A stretch of DNA of 29,969 nt from Clostridia bacterium (GCA_900769565.1 CAAGHC010000077.1:1-29969); one strand, 5' to 3'; numbered from the stretch's first letter, positions 1 to 7,327 are shown. A program made the numbers and translations. Notes: generated from the sequence alone by a model not told the origin.

Positions 1-14
1 CCATAACTTACCTT

Positions 15-611
15 TTATAATAATTTACTTAACTCTTGATTAAGTTTTTTTCTAATACGCTGAATTGCGTTATCTATTGACTTTACGTCAGATTTATTTA
101 ATGCTTTAGCAATATCAATATAAGATTCGCCATTAACAAAAAGTTTTAATACTTCATATTCAAATTTACTTAAAGTGTTCTTTATAACTTCGTAAATTTC
201 TTTTATAGAATCTTGACCTATTATCTCCTCTTCAGGGCTAGGTTTGGTATCAACGATAATTCCAGACTTATCTTCACAATCCAAATACTCCGAAAACGAA
301 ACGTAATTTAAAAGTGGCTTATTTTTATAATTTTGTGAACGCTTAATCTCACTAAATATTGCATTTTTAGCAACGTAATAAGCATAATTCTTAAACGGAA
401 CGCTACCATTATACGACGATATCGCTTGTGAAATGCCGATAGTTGCAACCTGAATTAAATCTTCCGACGAGCCACCACTTAAATAATATCCATGCGCTAA
501 TTTTTTTGCAACCTTTTTGTACCGTTCAAATAGAATATTTTGCGCATTCAAATCATTGTTCTCTTTATAAAGAACTACCAACTGCTCGTCTGTAAGTTCG
601 GATAAATTCAT
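15..611 (-). CDS. sigH: RNA polymerase sigma-H-type factor (stage 0 / early stationary phase)
   Basis: A 198-residue sigma-70-family protein. Sigma region 2 covers roughly residues 25-105, with the core-binding/-10 stretch around SSEDLIQVATIGI and a RSQNYK segment. Region 4 helix-turn-helix covers about 148-195 (YIDIAKALN, then VKSIDNAIQRIRKKL). The SVKSIDNA-like motif and the PSPEEEIIGQ linker closely resemble Bacillus SigH, and the gene follows mrnC and rlmB as sigH does in B. subtilis (yacP is missing here). In that family it drives the switch to sporulation and stationary phase. The ATG at 611 is preceded by a strong GAGGGG ribosome site and lies 29 nt after rlmB. Identification as SigH rather than another group-3 sigma rests on sequence resemblance plus synteny. 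Confidence 0.87.
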   Translation of the reverse strand: MNLSELTDEQLVVLYKENNDLNAQNILFERYKKVAKKLAHGYYLSGGSSEDLIQVATIGISQAISSYNGSVPFKNYAYYVAKNAIFSEIKRSQNYKNKPLLNYVSFSEYLDCEDKSGIIVDTKPSPEEEIIGQDSIKEIYEVIKNTLSKFEYEVLKLFVNGESYIDIAKALNKSDVKSIDNAIQRIRKKLNQELSKLL

Positions 612-640
612 TACCCCTCACTTCCTAATCGTATTTTTTA

Positions 641-1360
641 TTACTTATTTCTCTGACGAAGAGCCTCAAAAACTGTAATACCGCATGCTACTGATGCATT
701 TAATGAGTTAACTTTTCCATACATAGGAATTGATATGATGCCGTCGCATTTGCTCTTTGTTAGACGTTTAACACCACTATCTTCCCCACCAATAACCAAG
801 CATATTTTACCCGTTAAGTTCGAGTTATATATGTTGCCACCACCAAGTTCTGCACCGTAAATCCAGTACCCGTTTTCCTTTAGAGTGTCTATGGCGTTAT
901 TAATGTTAGTTACTCTAGCAACTTTTACGTGGTTAAGCGCCCCTGCCGAAACACGCATTACCGTATCGTTAACAGATGCACTTCTGTCCTTGCCTATAAT
1001 TAACCCGTCAACGCCTGCACATTCGCACACTCTAATAATACTTCCAAGATTATGTGGGTCTAAAATCTCGTTAAGCATAACAATAAAACCGTCTTTATCT
1101 TTAGCGCTCTCAATAACGTCGTCAATATCAAAATACTTATAATCTGAAACGAATGCAATAAAACCTTGATGGCGTTTACTATCACTTTCTTTTTCAATAA
1201 CGTATTTATCAACCACTTGAAGTTTAATTTTATGCGAACGAATAACGTTAATTAAACGCTTGCTTGCCTCGTCCTTAAGGTCTTTTTGAACTAAAATCTT
1301 GTCAATTTCTTTGTCAGTTTTTAAAAGTTCATATACTGAATTTCTGCCTTCAACTTTCAT
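641..1360 (-). CDS. rlmB: 23S rRNA (guanosine-2'-O)-methyltransferase, SpoU/TrmH family
   Basis: A 239-residue SpoU methyltransferase. It has an N-terminal substrate-binding domain (about 1-85, starting GRNSVYELL) and a C-terminal trefoil-knot SAM domain. The three SpoU motifs are visible: LDPHNLGSIIRVCECAG (motif 1), LVIGGEDSGV (motif 2) and IPMYGKVNSLNASVA (motif 3). The family methylates the ribose of a conserved guanosine in the 23S peptidyl-transferase loop (G2251 in E. coli) using SAM. The start overlaps the end of mrnC by 11 nt, so the two are translationally coupled. Length is normal. A tRNA-directed SpoU paralogue cannot be excluded, but the mrnC-rlmB order favours RlmB/YacO. Confidence 0.92.
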   Translation of the reverse strand: MKVEGRNSVYELLKTDKEIDKILVQKDLKDEASKRLINVIRSHKIKLQVVDKYVIEKESDSKRHQGFIAFVSDYKYFDIDDVIESAKDKDGFIVMLNEILDPHNLGSIIRVCECAGVDGLIIGKDRSASVNDTVMRVSAGALNHVKVARVTNINNAIDTLKENGYWIYGAELGGGNIYNSNLTGKICLVIGGEDSGVKRLTKSKCDGIISIPMYGKVNSLNASVACGITVFEALRQRNK

Positions 1361-1754
1361 AATCTATTCCTTTGTTTAATAAATAATTTAACCTATCAAC
1401 GTCACCCGTCAAATATAAATATCCTAAAACAGCCTCAAGCCCTGTTGAAAGATTATATTCAGCAACCGACGCACTCTTTGCCTTGGTAGGCTTTTTAGCG
1501 TTCCTAGCACGCTTAAAAACAGCAAGTTCGTTTTCCGTTAAAAGAGGTAGAATTTCTTGCACGAACACTGCTTGTGCCGATGCTTTTACTTCTTTAGTTG
1601 CAAGTTTATTCATTTCACCCGTTTTACAGTCTAGTGAAAACGTCAGCCTTTCCCTAACGAAAAGCGAATAAACAGCATCACCAACGAACGCTAAAACAAC
1701 GGGACTTAAATTGTTTGCTTTTACGGCATCCATTTTTTCACCAAGTCTAAACAT
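1350..1754 (-). CDS. mrnC: Mini-ribonuclease III (23S rRNA 3'/5' end maturation)
   Basis: A 134-residue protein made of an RNase III catalytic fold alone, without the double-stranded-RNA-binding domain, which defines Mini-III. The acidic signature lies in LAFVGDAVYSLFVRERL (about 20-36), and the second acidic element in STGLEAVLGYLYL near residue 110-122. KPTKAKSASVAEYNLSTG is the loop typical of the family. It matures 23S rRNA ends in B. subtilis. The ATG at 1754 follows a GGGGAGA site by about 8 nt. An internal Met at residue 8 is possible but has no better ribosome site. It heads the operon with rlmB and sigH. Confidence 0.92.
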   Translation of the reverse strand: MFRLGEKMDAVKANNLSPVVLAFVGDAVYSLFVRERLTFSLDCKTGEMNKLATKEVKASAQAVFVQEILPLLTENELAVFKRARNAKKPTKAKSASVAEYNLSTGLEAVLGYLYLTGDVDRLNYLLNKGIDYES

Positions 1755-1781
1755 AAAAAACTCTCCCCATTGTTTTTATAT

Positions 1782-1810
1782 ATTATACTATATAATTCTT
1801 TAAAAGACAA
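1782..1810 (-). promoter_or_regulatory. Sigma-A-type promoter of mrnC-rlmB-sigH
   Basis: On the minus strand TTGTCT (1805-1810) and TATAAT (1782-1787) are 17 nt apart and lie about 28 nt before the mrnC start codon. The -35 box overlaps the U-tract of the cwlD terminator, so the two transcription units are packed tightly. Confidence 0.75.
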
Positions 1811-1836
1811 TTAAAAAGCCCGATTTAACTCGGGCT
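1811..1836 (-). terminator. Rho-independent terminator of cwlD
   Basis: A perfect 7-bp stem (AGCCCGA / TCGGGCT, 1817-1823 with 1830-1836) and 6-nt loop are followed on the minus strand by a T-rich run. It begins 12 nt after the cwlD stop. Confidence 0.85.
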
Positions 1837-1848
1837 AATAGCAATTAT

Positions 1849-2562
1849 TTAATAAGTTGCCGTAGGCAAAGACGATAGATATCCTATTATTCCCTTAAAT
1901 ATTGCATAAGCAATATCGTCTTGATAATCGTCTGTTATTAAAAGCGACTCGTCTTCGGGGTTAGATAAAAATCCACACTCTGCTATTACGGACGGGTAAT
2001 CCGAGCAGTTTAATATGTAATAATCACCCGACAGCGCGGAAGTTTTCTTTACGTTATTTTCCATTCCGTTAAAACTTTCCTGAATACGGTCTGCAAGCAA
2101 TTTTCCATACTCGTCACTTTGTTTATAAAAAACTTGTGCGCCTCGCCTAGTGCTTACGCTGTATTTATTCATATGAATACTTATAACTAAATCCGGCTTT
2201 GCTTGTTCAATTATTTCTTTGCGTTTTTGCATATCTCGCTTTTTTAAGTTTTTAGTAGCAATACCATAAAGCCCTGCATCAGTATTTCTAGTTAGAACTA
2301 CGCTTATTCCACTATCTTGCAGATATTTTTGCACCTTTTTGCAAACGCTCAAATTTAAATCGCTTTCCTTTACACCGGTATACACGCCACTAACACCGCC
2401 ATCTATTCCCCCGTGCCCGGCATCTAATACAACTTTGATGTTTGTTGAAGAAGCCTCCCCTACGGGACGTGCGGAAATTGCACTAAAACAAATAATGAAA
2501 GTCATTGCGGTAATAATTAAAACAGAAATTATTATAAGGTTTCTTCTTTTTATAGCGAACAT
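1849..2562 (-). CDS. cwlD: N-acetylmuramoyl-L-alanine amidase, CwlD type (spore cortex)
   Basis: A 237-residue Amidase_3 zinc hydrolase, the same length as B. subtilis CwlD. Residues about 8-30 form a membrane anchor or signal. Zinc ligands are His50 (LDAGHGG), Glu66 (VKESDLNL) and His130 (ISIHMN); the catalytic Glu195 lies in VIAECGFLSN. In CwlD the enzyme removes stem peptides so that muramic-delta-lactam can form in spore cortex. The family match and the sigH and spoVM genes nearby favour that role over a vegetative amidase. The ATG at 2562 has no close ribosome site: a GGTAGG lies about 16 nt upstream, which is too far. It is monocistronic, flanked by terminators. Confidence 0.82.
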   Translation of the reverse strand: MFAIKRRNLIIISVLIITAMTFIICFSAISARPVGEASSTNIKVVLDAGHGGIDGGVSGVYTGVKESDLNLSVCKKVQKYLQDSGISVVLTRNTDAGLYGIATKNLKKRDMQKRKEIIEQAKPDLVISIHMNKYSVSTRRGAQVFYKQSDEYGKLLADRIQESFNGMENNVKKTSALSGDYYILNCSDYPSVIAECGFLSNPEDESLLITDDYQDDIAYAIFKGIIGYLSSLPTATY

Positions 2563-2568
2563 AATTTT

Positions 2569-2608
2569 TTGTTGATAACCTACCTATTTTTATATAAGTT
2601 ATCAACAA
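2569..2608. repeat. Inverted repeat of TTATCAACAA upstream of cwlD
   Basis: TTGTTGATAA (2569-2578) and TTATCAACAA (2599-2608) form a perfect 10-bp inverted repeat with a 20-nt spacer, a few bases upstream of the cwlD start. Each arm differs from the DnaA box TTATCCACA at one base. Related copies follow: TGTTAATAA at 2633-2641 and the palindrome TTGTTAACAA at 2696-2705. The first and third copies are also part of a 14-nt direct repeat (2571-2584 and 2634-2647) differing at one base. Confidence 0.6.
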
Positions 2609-2711
2609 TTTGCCACTTTTCGACAATTACAATGTTAATAACCTACCGCTAAATTATATTGATAAATACTAGAAATTATTCGTTTAACTAACACTTTGTT
2701 AACAACTTTTA

Positions 2712-2744
2712 ATAAAAAAATAACGGTGCTTTAGCGCCGTTATT
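2712..2744 (-). terminator. Rho-independent terminator of glmM
   Basis: An 11-bp stem (2719-2729 with 2734-2744, one C-A mismatch on the minus strand), a 4-nt loop and then a run of T on the minus strand. It lies 37 nt beyond the glmM stop codon. Confidence 0.78.
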
Positions 2745-2781
2745 TAAACTGTCATTTTAATTGCCTTTTTGCGTAAAAATA

Positions 2782-4101
2782 TTAAACTTCTGCATTTATT
2801 CTTTTAATAACTGAAACGATAGCGTTTGCAATGCGCTCGTTAACCTCTTTTTCTTTACTCTCCACCATAACTCTAACTTTAGGCTCTGTACCAGAGGCAC
2901 GTATCATTAATCTGCCAACACCGTTAAGTTCTGAATTATATTTTGCAACTTCCTTACCAAGTTCTTCACTATTCATAATACGGAACTTATCTTCAACGAT
3001 AACGTTTTTATTAGATTGTGGGTACAAATCAACGTTAAACGCCTTTGACATTGTGGTATTTTCCTTAATGACCATGTTTGCTACTGCTATTGCTGTTAAA
3101 ATGCCATCACCAGTTGTAGCGTAATCTTTTAATATTATGTGCCCACTTTGTTCTCCGCCAAGCGATAAATCTTTTTCTATCAATTTTGCAAGTACGTATT
3201 TATCACCTATGTCGGTACGAATAAGTTTAATTCCGTCCTTATTTAATTCGTCCTCTATCGCCATATTAGTATGACTTGTGCCTACAACGGTGTCTTTTTT
3301 AAGTTTACCATACTTTTTAAAATACTTAGCAAGCCCAAAAATTATCATATCACCGTCAATAATACTACCTTTTTCATCAACGGCAATCAATCTATCCGAA
3401 TCACCATCAAAAGCAAAACCCATATCCGCCTTATACCTAAATACCCTTTTTATTAAGTTTTCAGGATATAAAGCACCGCAGTTTTTATTTATTTTAAGGC
3501 CATCGTTTACACAGTTAGCAGCGATAACGTTTGCACCAAGTTTTCTAAAAACTTCGGGTGCTATTCTATGCGATGCTCCAAACGCACCGTCTAAAACTAT
3601 CGTCTTGCCCTTTAGCGAGTTTTCACTAGCGTTGATTAAAAAATTTTTATATAATTTAACTAAATTAAAATCTTGAATATATTCGCCGATATCGGGAAAA
3701 TCATTAGTCTTTTCATGAATAAAACAACGTTCTATTCTCTCCTCTTCTTTATCTGAAAGTTTATATCCGTTAGAATCAAAAACCTTAATACCATTATATT
3801 CTCCACTGTTATGCGACGCGCTTATAACAATGCCGTAATCAGCACTCGTGGTTTTTGTTAAATAAGCAATACCGGCAGTAGGCACAACGCCAACGTCAAT
3901 AACTTTAGCTCCGCCACTCATTGCACCACTTGCAACGCCTAGCGTTAGGTAAGTGTTAGAAATTCTCGTATCCGAGCCGATTATAACTGTAGGTTTTTCC
4001 TTAAGTATAGAAAGAGCGTTACCAATTTTATATGCTATGTCAAAAGTTAAATCTTCGTTAACTTTTCCCCTTAATCCATCAGTACCAAAAAATAAACCCA
4101 T
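2782..4101 (-). CDS. glmM: Phosphoglucosamine mutase
   Basis: A 439-residue alpha-D-phosphohexomutase that converts glucosamine-6-phosphate to glucosamine-1-phosphate for UDP-GlcNAc and peptidoglycan. The N terminus FGTDGLRG is typical of GlmM. The phosphoserine loop is ISASHN with Ser96, the Mg loop is DGDSDR (232-237), the sugar-binding loop is GGEQSGH (315-321) and the phosphate-binding loop is RASGTEPKVR (401-410). One oddity is that the residue after SASHN is Ser99 where the family nearly always has Pro. It starts 4 nt after the GlmU-like acetyltransferase that uses its product, so the two form an operon. Confidence 0.95.
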   Translation of the reverse strand: MGLFFGTDGLRGKVNEDLTFDIAYKIGNALSILKEKPTVIIGSDTRISNTYLTLGVASGAMSGGAKVIDVGVVPTAGIAYLTKTTSADYGIVISASHNSGEYNGIKVFDSNGYKLSDKEEERIERCFIHEKTNDFPDIGEYIQDFNLVKLYKNFLINASENSLKGKTIVLDGAFGASHRIAPEVFRKLGANVIAANCVNDGLKINKNCGALYPENLIKRVFRYKADMGFAFDGDSDRLIAVDEKGSIIDGDMIIFGLAKYFKKYGKLKKDTVVGTSHTNMAIEDELNKDGIKLIRTDIGDKYVLAKLIEKDLSLGGEQSGHIILKDYATTGDGILTAIAVANMVIKENTTMSKAFNVDLYPQSNKNVIVEDKFRIMNSEELGKEVAKYNSELNGVGRLMIRASGTEPKVRVMVESKEKEVNERIANAIVSVIKRINAEV

Positions 4102-4105
4102 AATG

Positions 4106-4756
4106 TTATTCTCCTTTAAAATGTTTTAAGTATTCGTGCGCACGGTTTTTCTTTACCGAAGGACGAACTCTTCCAATAATAAAATCGTCGTTTTCAGTAT
4201 CTTCGGTTAAAGTTGTTCCTGCACACAAATAAGTGTTATCTTTTATTACAACGGGTGCAATAATGTTACAATTACTACCGATAAAACAGTTATCGCCAAC
4301 TATCGTTTTCTGTTTAATCTTACCGTTATAGTTTACAAATATTGCGCCACATCCTACGTTACAATTTTCACCAAGCTCTGCATCACCTACGTAAGCCAAA
4401 TGACTTACTTTTGTACCTTTACCTATTTTTGCATTTTTTATTTCTACGAAATTTCCAACCTTTGCCCCTTCTAAAATTTCTGCATTAGGTCTTAATCTCG
4501 CAAAAGGACCTATTTGGCAATTTTTACCTATTCTAGAGCCTTCTGAATGCGTGCTTTCAATAATAGCCCCGTCTTCAATAATTGTATTAGAAATATAACA
4601 TCCTTGTTTTATTGTTACGTTATCACCTATAATCGTACCATTTTCAATTCTGCAATTTTCATAAATTGTTACGTTATTTCCTATCTGAACAGTTTTGTCA
4701 ATATACGTCCTTTTTTTATCTATTAGTTTAAAGTTAGTTCCGTGTTCAAACTTCAT
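4106..4756 (-). CDS. glmU: GlmU-like glucosamine-1-phosphate N-acetyltransferase (C-terminal domain only)
   Basis: A 216-residue left-handed beta-helix protein built of hexapeptide repeats. It aligns with only the C-terminal half of GlmU, beginning at the point where that domain starts (KLIDKKRTYID resembles the GlmU entry into the helix). Acetyltransferase landmarks are kept: GPFARLRP, VGNFVEIK, the catalytic-type His in SHLAYVGDAE, and NYNG. There is no nucleotidyltransferase domain and no LAAGxGTRM motif, although bifunctional GlmU has about 450 residues. A strong TTGGAGG ribosome site 7-8 nt before the ATG shows that this is a true start and not a truncation of a longer gene. The inferred product, GlcNAc-1-phosphate, would need a separate uridylyltransferase. 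Being paired with glmM supports the role. Confidence 0.82.
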   Translation of the reverse strand: MKFEHGTNFKLIDKKRTYIDKTVQIGNNVTIYENCRIENGTIIGDNVTIKQGCYISNTIIEDGAIIESTHSEGSRIGKNCQIGPFARLRPNAEILEGAKVGNFVEIKNAKIGKGTKVSHLAYVGDAELGENCNVGCGAIFVNYNGKIKQKTIVGDNCFIGSNCNIIAPVVIKDNTYLCAGTTLTEDTENDDFIIGRVRPSVKKNRAHEYLKHFKGE

Positions 4757-4783
4757 ATTATATCCTCCAATTCACGTTTTCAT

Positions 4784-4812
4784 ATTTTATGGGTTTTATT
4801 TTAATTTGTCAA
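4784..4812 (-). promoter_or_regulatory. Sigma-A-type promoter of the glmU-like/glmM operon
   Basis: Minus-strand TTGACA (4807-4812) and TAAAAT (4784-4789) are separated by 17 nt and sit about 28 nt before the start codon. Confidence 0.85.
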
Positions 4813-5053
4813 GCAAAAAATAAGGTCAAAAACTTAAAAATAAACAGTTTTTAAGCACAAATTAGCAAAAACACCCGTTTTTTAACTTTTCACGATTTTA
4901 AAATTTGGGGGTACAAATTAGTATTTTATCCACATATAATTATTTTATACCCAAAAAAACAAAATCGTGAATAAACGTTAACCATTTGAAAATAATTTAA
5001 AAAATTTTTTGTTAAACTATAACTTTACAATAGATATTAATTACAATCATTTA

Positions 5054-5082
5054 TTGACTTTGCTCTTTCAATATGCTATAAT
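5054..5082 (+). promoter_or_regulatory. Sigma-A-type promoter of the nucleosidase gene
   Basis: TTGACT (5054-5059) and TATAAT (5077-5082) are 17 nt apart. The expected start of transcription is near 5089, leaving a 20-nt leader with AAAGGA before the ATG at 5109. Confidence 0.87.
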
Positions 5083-5108
5083 GTTTATGTTTTAAAAGGA
5101 ATAAAAGC

Positions 5109-5774
5109 ATGTTAGGAATAGTTGTTGCTTTAAAAAGAGAAGCTGAATCGTTTATATCAAAGTTAGAAAATCTTAAAGAGTTTAAAATTCTCGACAAGCC
5201 AGCCTATAGTGGTTTTGCAAATGGTGAAGAAGTAGTTTTGATTATTAGTGGAATCGGAAAGGTTAGCGCATCACTTTCCACGCAAGTAATTATAGATAAA
5301 TACTCTCCCGACTGCATCATCAATTTTGGTACAGCTGGTGGAATGAATTCTAGCGTGTCAATTCTTAACTATTATGCAGTAGAAAAATGTTGTCAATTTG
5401 ACTTTGACTTAAGACAACTTGACGGCGTTCCATTAGGATATATTCAAGAATATAATACCGCTTATTTTAAGGCAAATACTGACAAATTAAGTTTTTTACA
5501 AACGTCTTGTTTAGCAACGGCTGATAGATTTACCGATGATATGGTTGATATTGATTCCATAAATGAGATTTCTTGTAGTTTAAGAGATATGGAAGGTGGC
5601 GCAATTGCACAAGTTTGCACTTCAAACAATATTCCCCTATACATGATTAAAGGCGTTACCGACGTATATGGTCTTCGTTCTTCACAAGAACAATTCTACG
5701 AGAATCTAACCAAAGTTAGTAATGGTTTTGCCGATATAGTTTTAACGGCAATTGATAATATAAAACAAAAATAA
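5109..5774 (+). CDS. mtnN: 5'-methylthioadenosine/S-adenosylhomocysteine nucleosidase family
   Basis: A 221-residue PNP/UDP phosphorylase-fold protein that aligns along its length with MTA/SAH nucleosidase. Recognisable parts are the N-terminal VVALKREAE with Glu11 in the position of the catalytic acid, SGIGKVSAS (47-55), the NFGTAGG loop (72-78), the ribose/purine motif DMEGGAIAQVC with Glu162, and the catalytic-type Asp185 in KGVTDV. It hydrolyses MTA and SAH to adenine plus a thiopentose, recycling SAM by-products; a relative acting on another nucleoside is possible. It is the first gene of a two-gene operon with a small membrane protein 17 nt downstream. Confidence 0.82.
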   Translation: MLGIVVALKREAESFISKLENLKEFKILDKPAYSGFANGEEVVLIISGIGKVSASLSTQVIIDKYSPDCIINFGTAGGMNSSVSILNYYAVEKCCQFDFDLRQLDGVPLGYIQEYNTAYFKANTDKLSFLQTSCLATADRFTDDMVDIDSINEISCSLRDMEGGAIAQVCTSNNIPLYMIKGVTDVYGLRSSQEQFYENLTKVSNGFADIVLTAIDNIKQK

Positions 5775-5791
5775 CGTTTTTAGGAGTTAAC

Positions 5792-6349
5792 ATGAGTAAA
5801 ACGATACCAAACGTTTCGGTAAAAAGTTGCTTTGGAACGATTATAGTTTCACTTATTGCCATCTGCGTTCTTCTTTTACCCGCCACTTTCGGTTCTGTAG
5901 GTATGAGATTATCTTTTCAATTTATGCCACTTATCGGCGATGGTAGCATAACAGAAAACAATCAATTAGTAGCACAAGGCTTTTCCGCTCTATCTGGGCT
6001 TGATACCAGTTTAGTTGCAATGATTTTAGACTATACCACTCTTGCATATATGGGAATTTTAGGTGTAAACATTGTATTCGCACTACTTCTTGCTATTACT
6101 AGAGCAACTACACTTCGCGTATTTTTTAAATTTTATTCAATACTAGCAGGCTTTGCTATGCTTGCAATATTTTTAAGTTCTCTAATTTATATCGCCGGAT
6201 TTGCAGGTTTATTTATTCATGCTATTATGCCGTTTTCTGATATAATGACAGCTTTAGAAACTAGTGCAATTCTTTATGCACTTGGCAGAGCGATATTATC
6301 TGCATTCTTAATCAAAAAACAATTTATTTGGTTCGGCAAATTATATTAA
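5792..6349 (+). CDS. Small membrane protein of unknown function
   Basis: I do not recognise this 185-residue protein. It has about four hydrophobic helices (roughly 14-34, 80-102, 114-145 and 155-174), a short polar loop after the first one (about 45-75), and basic residues near the C terminus (KKQ). No motif, signal-peptide cleavage site or catalytic residue stands out. An AGGAG site 6-7 nt before the ATG and the 17-nt gap after the nucleosidase show that it is a real gene in that operon. A terminator follows 17 nt after the stop. Confidence 0.75.
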   Translation: MSKTIPNVSVKSCFGTIIVSLIAICVLLLPATFGSVGMRLSFQFMPLIGDGSITENNQLVAQGFSALSGLDTSLVAMILDYTTLAYMGILGVNIVFALLLAITRATTLRVFFKFYSILAGFAMLAIFLSSLIYIAGFAGLFIHAIMPFSDIMTALETSAILYALGRAILSAFLIKKQFIWFGKLY

Positions 6350-6366
6350 TCATTAAAAATAACGTT

Positions 6367-6397
6367 AAAGGCAGACGAAATATCGTCTGCCTTTATT
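6367..6397. terminator. Bidirectional terminator between convergent genes
   Basis: A perfect 12-bp stem with a 4-nt loop (6367-6378 with 6383-6394). T-rich tracts occur on both sides: TTTATTATTT on plus, TTT then TTATTTTTAA on minus. It serves the plus-strand membrane-protein gene and the minus-strand AraC gene, whose stop codon lies just beyond the stem. Confidence 0.88.
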
Positions 6398-7310
6398 ATT
6401 TGCTTTTTTCTACAGGAATACAAATCTCAATAAATCGCTCGTTCTCCCACTCACCTTTAGGTCGCCAATGCATTGCTACAATCTCTGGTGCATTAGAAAA
6501 TACAAATTTAGAATTAGGCAACCATTCACTTACTATTTTTTTCCTTATATCGATATACTCGTCAATCGGACGTTTCTTCTTTTGCGTTTCAAATATTACG
6601 CACGTTTGCTTTGGTATAACTATCGTTTCAAATCCTAACTCATCTATAAAATCCACGCCCGTTGTTTTAGGATTGAACAGCTCTTTTCTAGTCCATTCGT
6701 CTAATTCATACGCAACGAAAAAATCATAACCGTTATCATCAATATTATTTATAATCATGTAATCGGTTGTGTAATCGCACGAAGCACCCAAAAGCAACCA
6801 TTGTTTTGCCCTAGTAGTAGTTAAAAATTCCTTTTCTTGTCTTACTCTTTCTTCGCCATAAGGAACGCCTGAAAACCTCTTTTTGTAGCCCATTAACACC
6901 TTTTTAGGTAGTTCTTTAATTTTATAATTCATTTCCACCCCTCCAACTAAATCAAGCTTAAGAATAAGTCGAGAAAAAGATTTTAATGTGTAACCTTTTT
7001 TCACCATAGACGGCTTTACCCCGTGAAATTTTTGAAATGCGCGAGCAAAACTTTCGGGCGTTTCATACCCATATTTTAAAGCCACGTCTACAATTTTTCT
7101 GTTATCACATAATAAATCGTTTCCTGCTTTGGTCAATCTTCTTCTGCGAATGTATTCACCAACAGTTATTCCGCACATCAAACTAAATACACGTTGAAAA
7201 TGAAAAGTTGAAGAATAAGCAATTTTTGCTAATATCTCATAGTCTATTTCTTCATTCAAGTGTTCTTCAATATAGTCAATTGCTCGTTGTAAACCTTTTA
7301 TCCATTCCAT
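6396..7310 (-). CDS. AraC-family regulator with GyrI-like effector-binding domain
   Basis: A 304-residue two-domain regulator. An N-terminal pair of AraC helix-turn-helices covers about 8-106 (LAKIAYSSTFHFQRVFSLM and ALKYGYETPESFARAFQKF). The C-terminal GyrI-like small-molecule-binding domain covers about 126-303 (from MNYKIKELPKKVLMGYK to the end). Clostridia have many such proteins that respond to drugs or metabolites, but the ligand cannot be told here. A GAGG ribosome site lies 8 nt before the ATG, with an extended -10 element upstream. It is probably a single-gene unit. The adjoining flavoprotein gene is upstream on the same strand and ends in its own terminator. Confidence 0.88.
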   Translation of the reverse strand: MEWIKGLQRAIDYIEEHLNEEIDYEILAKIAYSSTFHFQRVFSLMCGITVGEYIRRRRLTKAGNDLLCDNRKIVDVALKYGYETPESFARAFQKFHGVKPSMVKKGYTLKSFSRLILKLDLVGGVEMNYKIKELPKKVLMGYKKRFSGVPYGEERVRQEKEFLTTTRAKQWLLLGASCDYTTDYMIINNIDDNGYDFFVAYELDEWTRKELFNPKTTGVDFIDELGFETIVIPKQTCVIFETQKKKRPIDEYIDIRKKIVSEWLPNSKFVFSNAPEIVAMHWRPKGEWENERFIEICIPVEKSK

Positions 7311-7327
7311 TTTTTAGCCTCATAAAA

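Larger units (their letters stand above)
4757..5108. other. 352-nt AT-rich divergent intergenic region
   Basis: No coding sequence is visible. It holds a promoter at each end, an 8-bp inverted repeat (4833-4840 with 4848-4855), and a perfect DnaA box TTATCCACA at 4926-4934. That box lies inside a larger imperfect palindrome whose outer arms are CACGATTTT (4891-4899) and AAAATCGTG (4961-4969), with GGGTA/TACCC further in. The function of the central part is not clear from sequence. Confidence 0.6.

Noticed and set aside
885..1142. Plus-strand frame opposite rlmB, and similar frames opposite glmM, priA, yicC, pcrA, the SIS gene and the ABC ATPase
   Set aside because: They mirror well-supported genes on the other strand, have no ribosome sites, and resemble low-complexity translated antisense.
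2563..2712. Origin of replication based on clustered DnaA-box-like sites
   Set aside because: All copies differ from consensus by one or more bases, no dnaA/dnaN nearby, and gene direction does not change.
4757..4856. Riboswitch upstream of the GlmU-like/glmM operon (for example a glmS-type ribozyme)
   Set aside because: The promoter lies only about 28 nt before the start codon, leaving no room for a leader structure, and glmS itself is not here.
4757..5108. Origin of replication based on the perfect DnaA box and AT-rich sequence
   Set aside because: Only one perfect box, no dnaA or dnaN, and genes on both sides run mainly in the same minus direction, so there is no strand switch expected at an origin.
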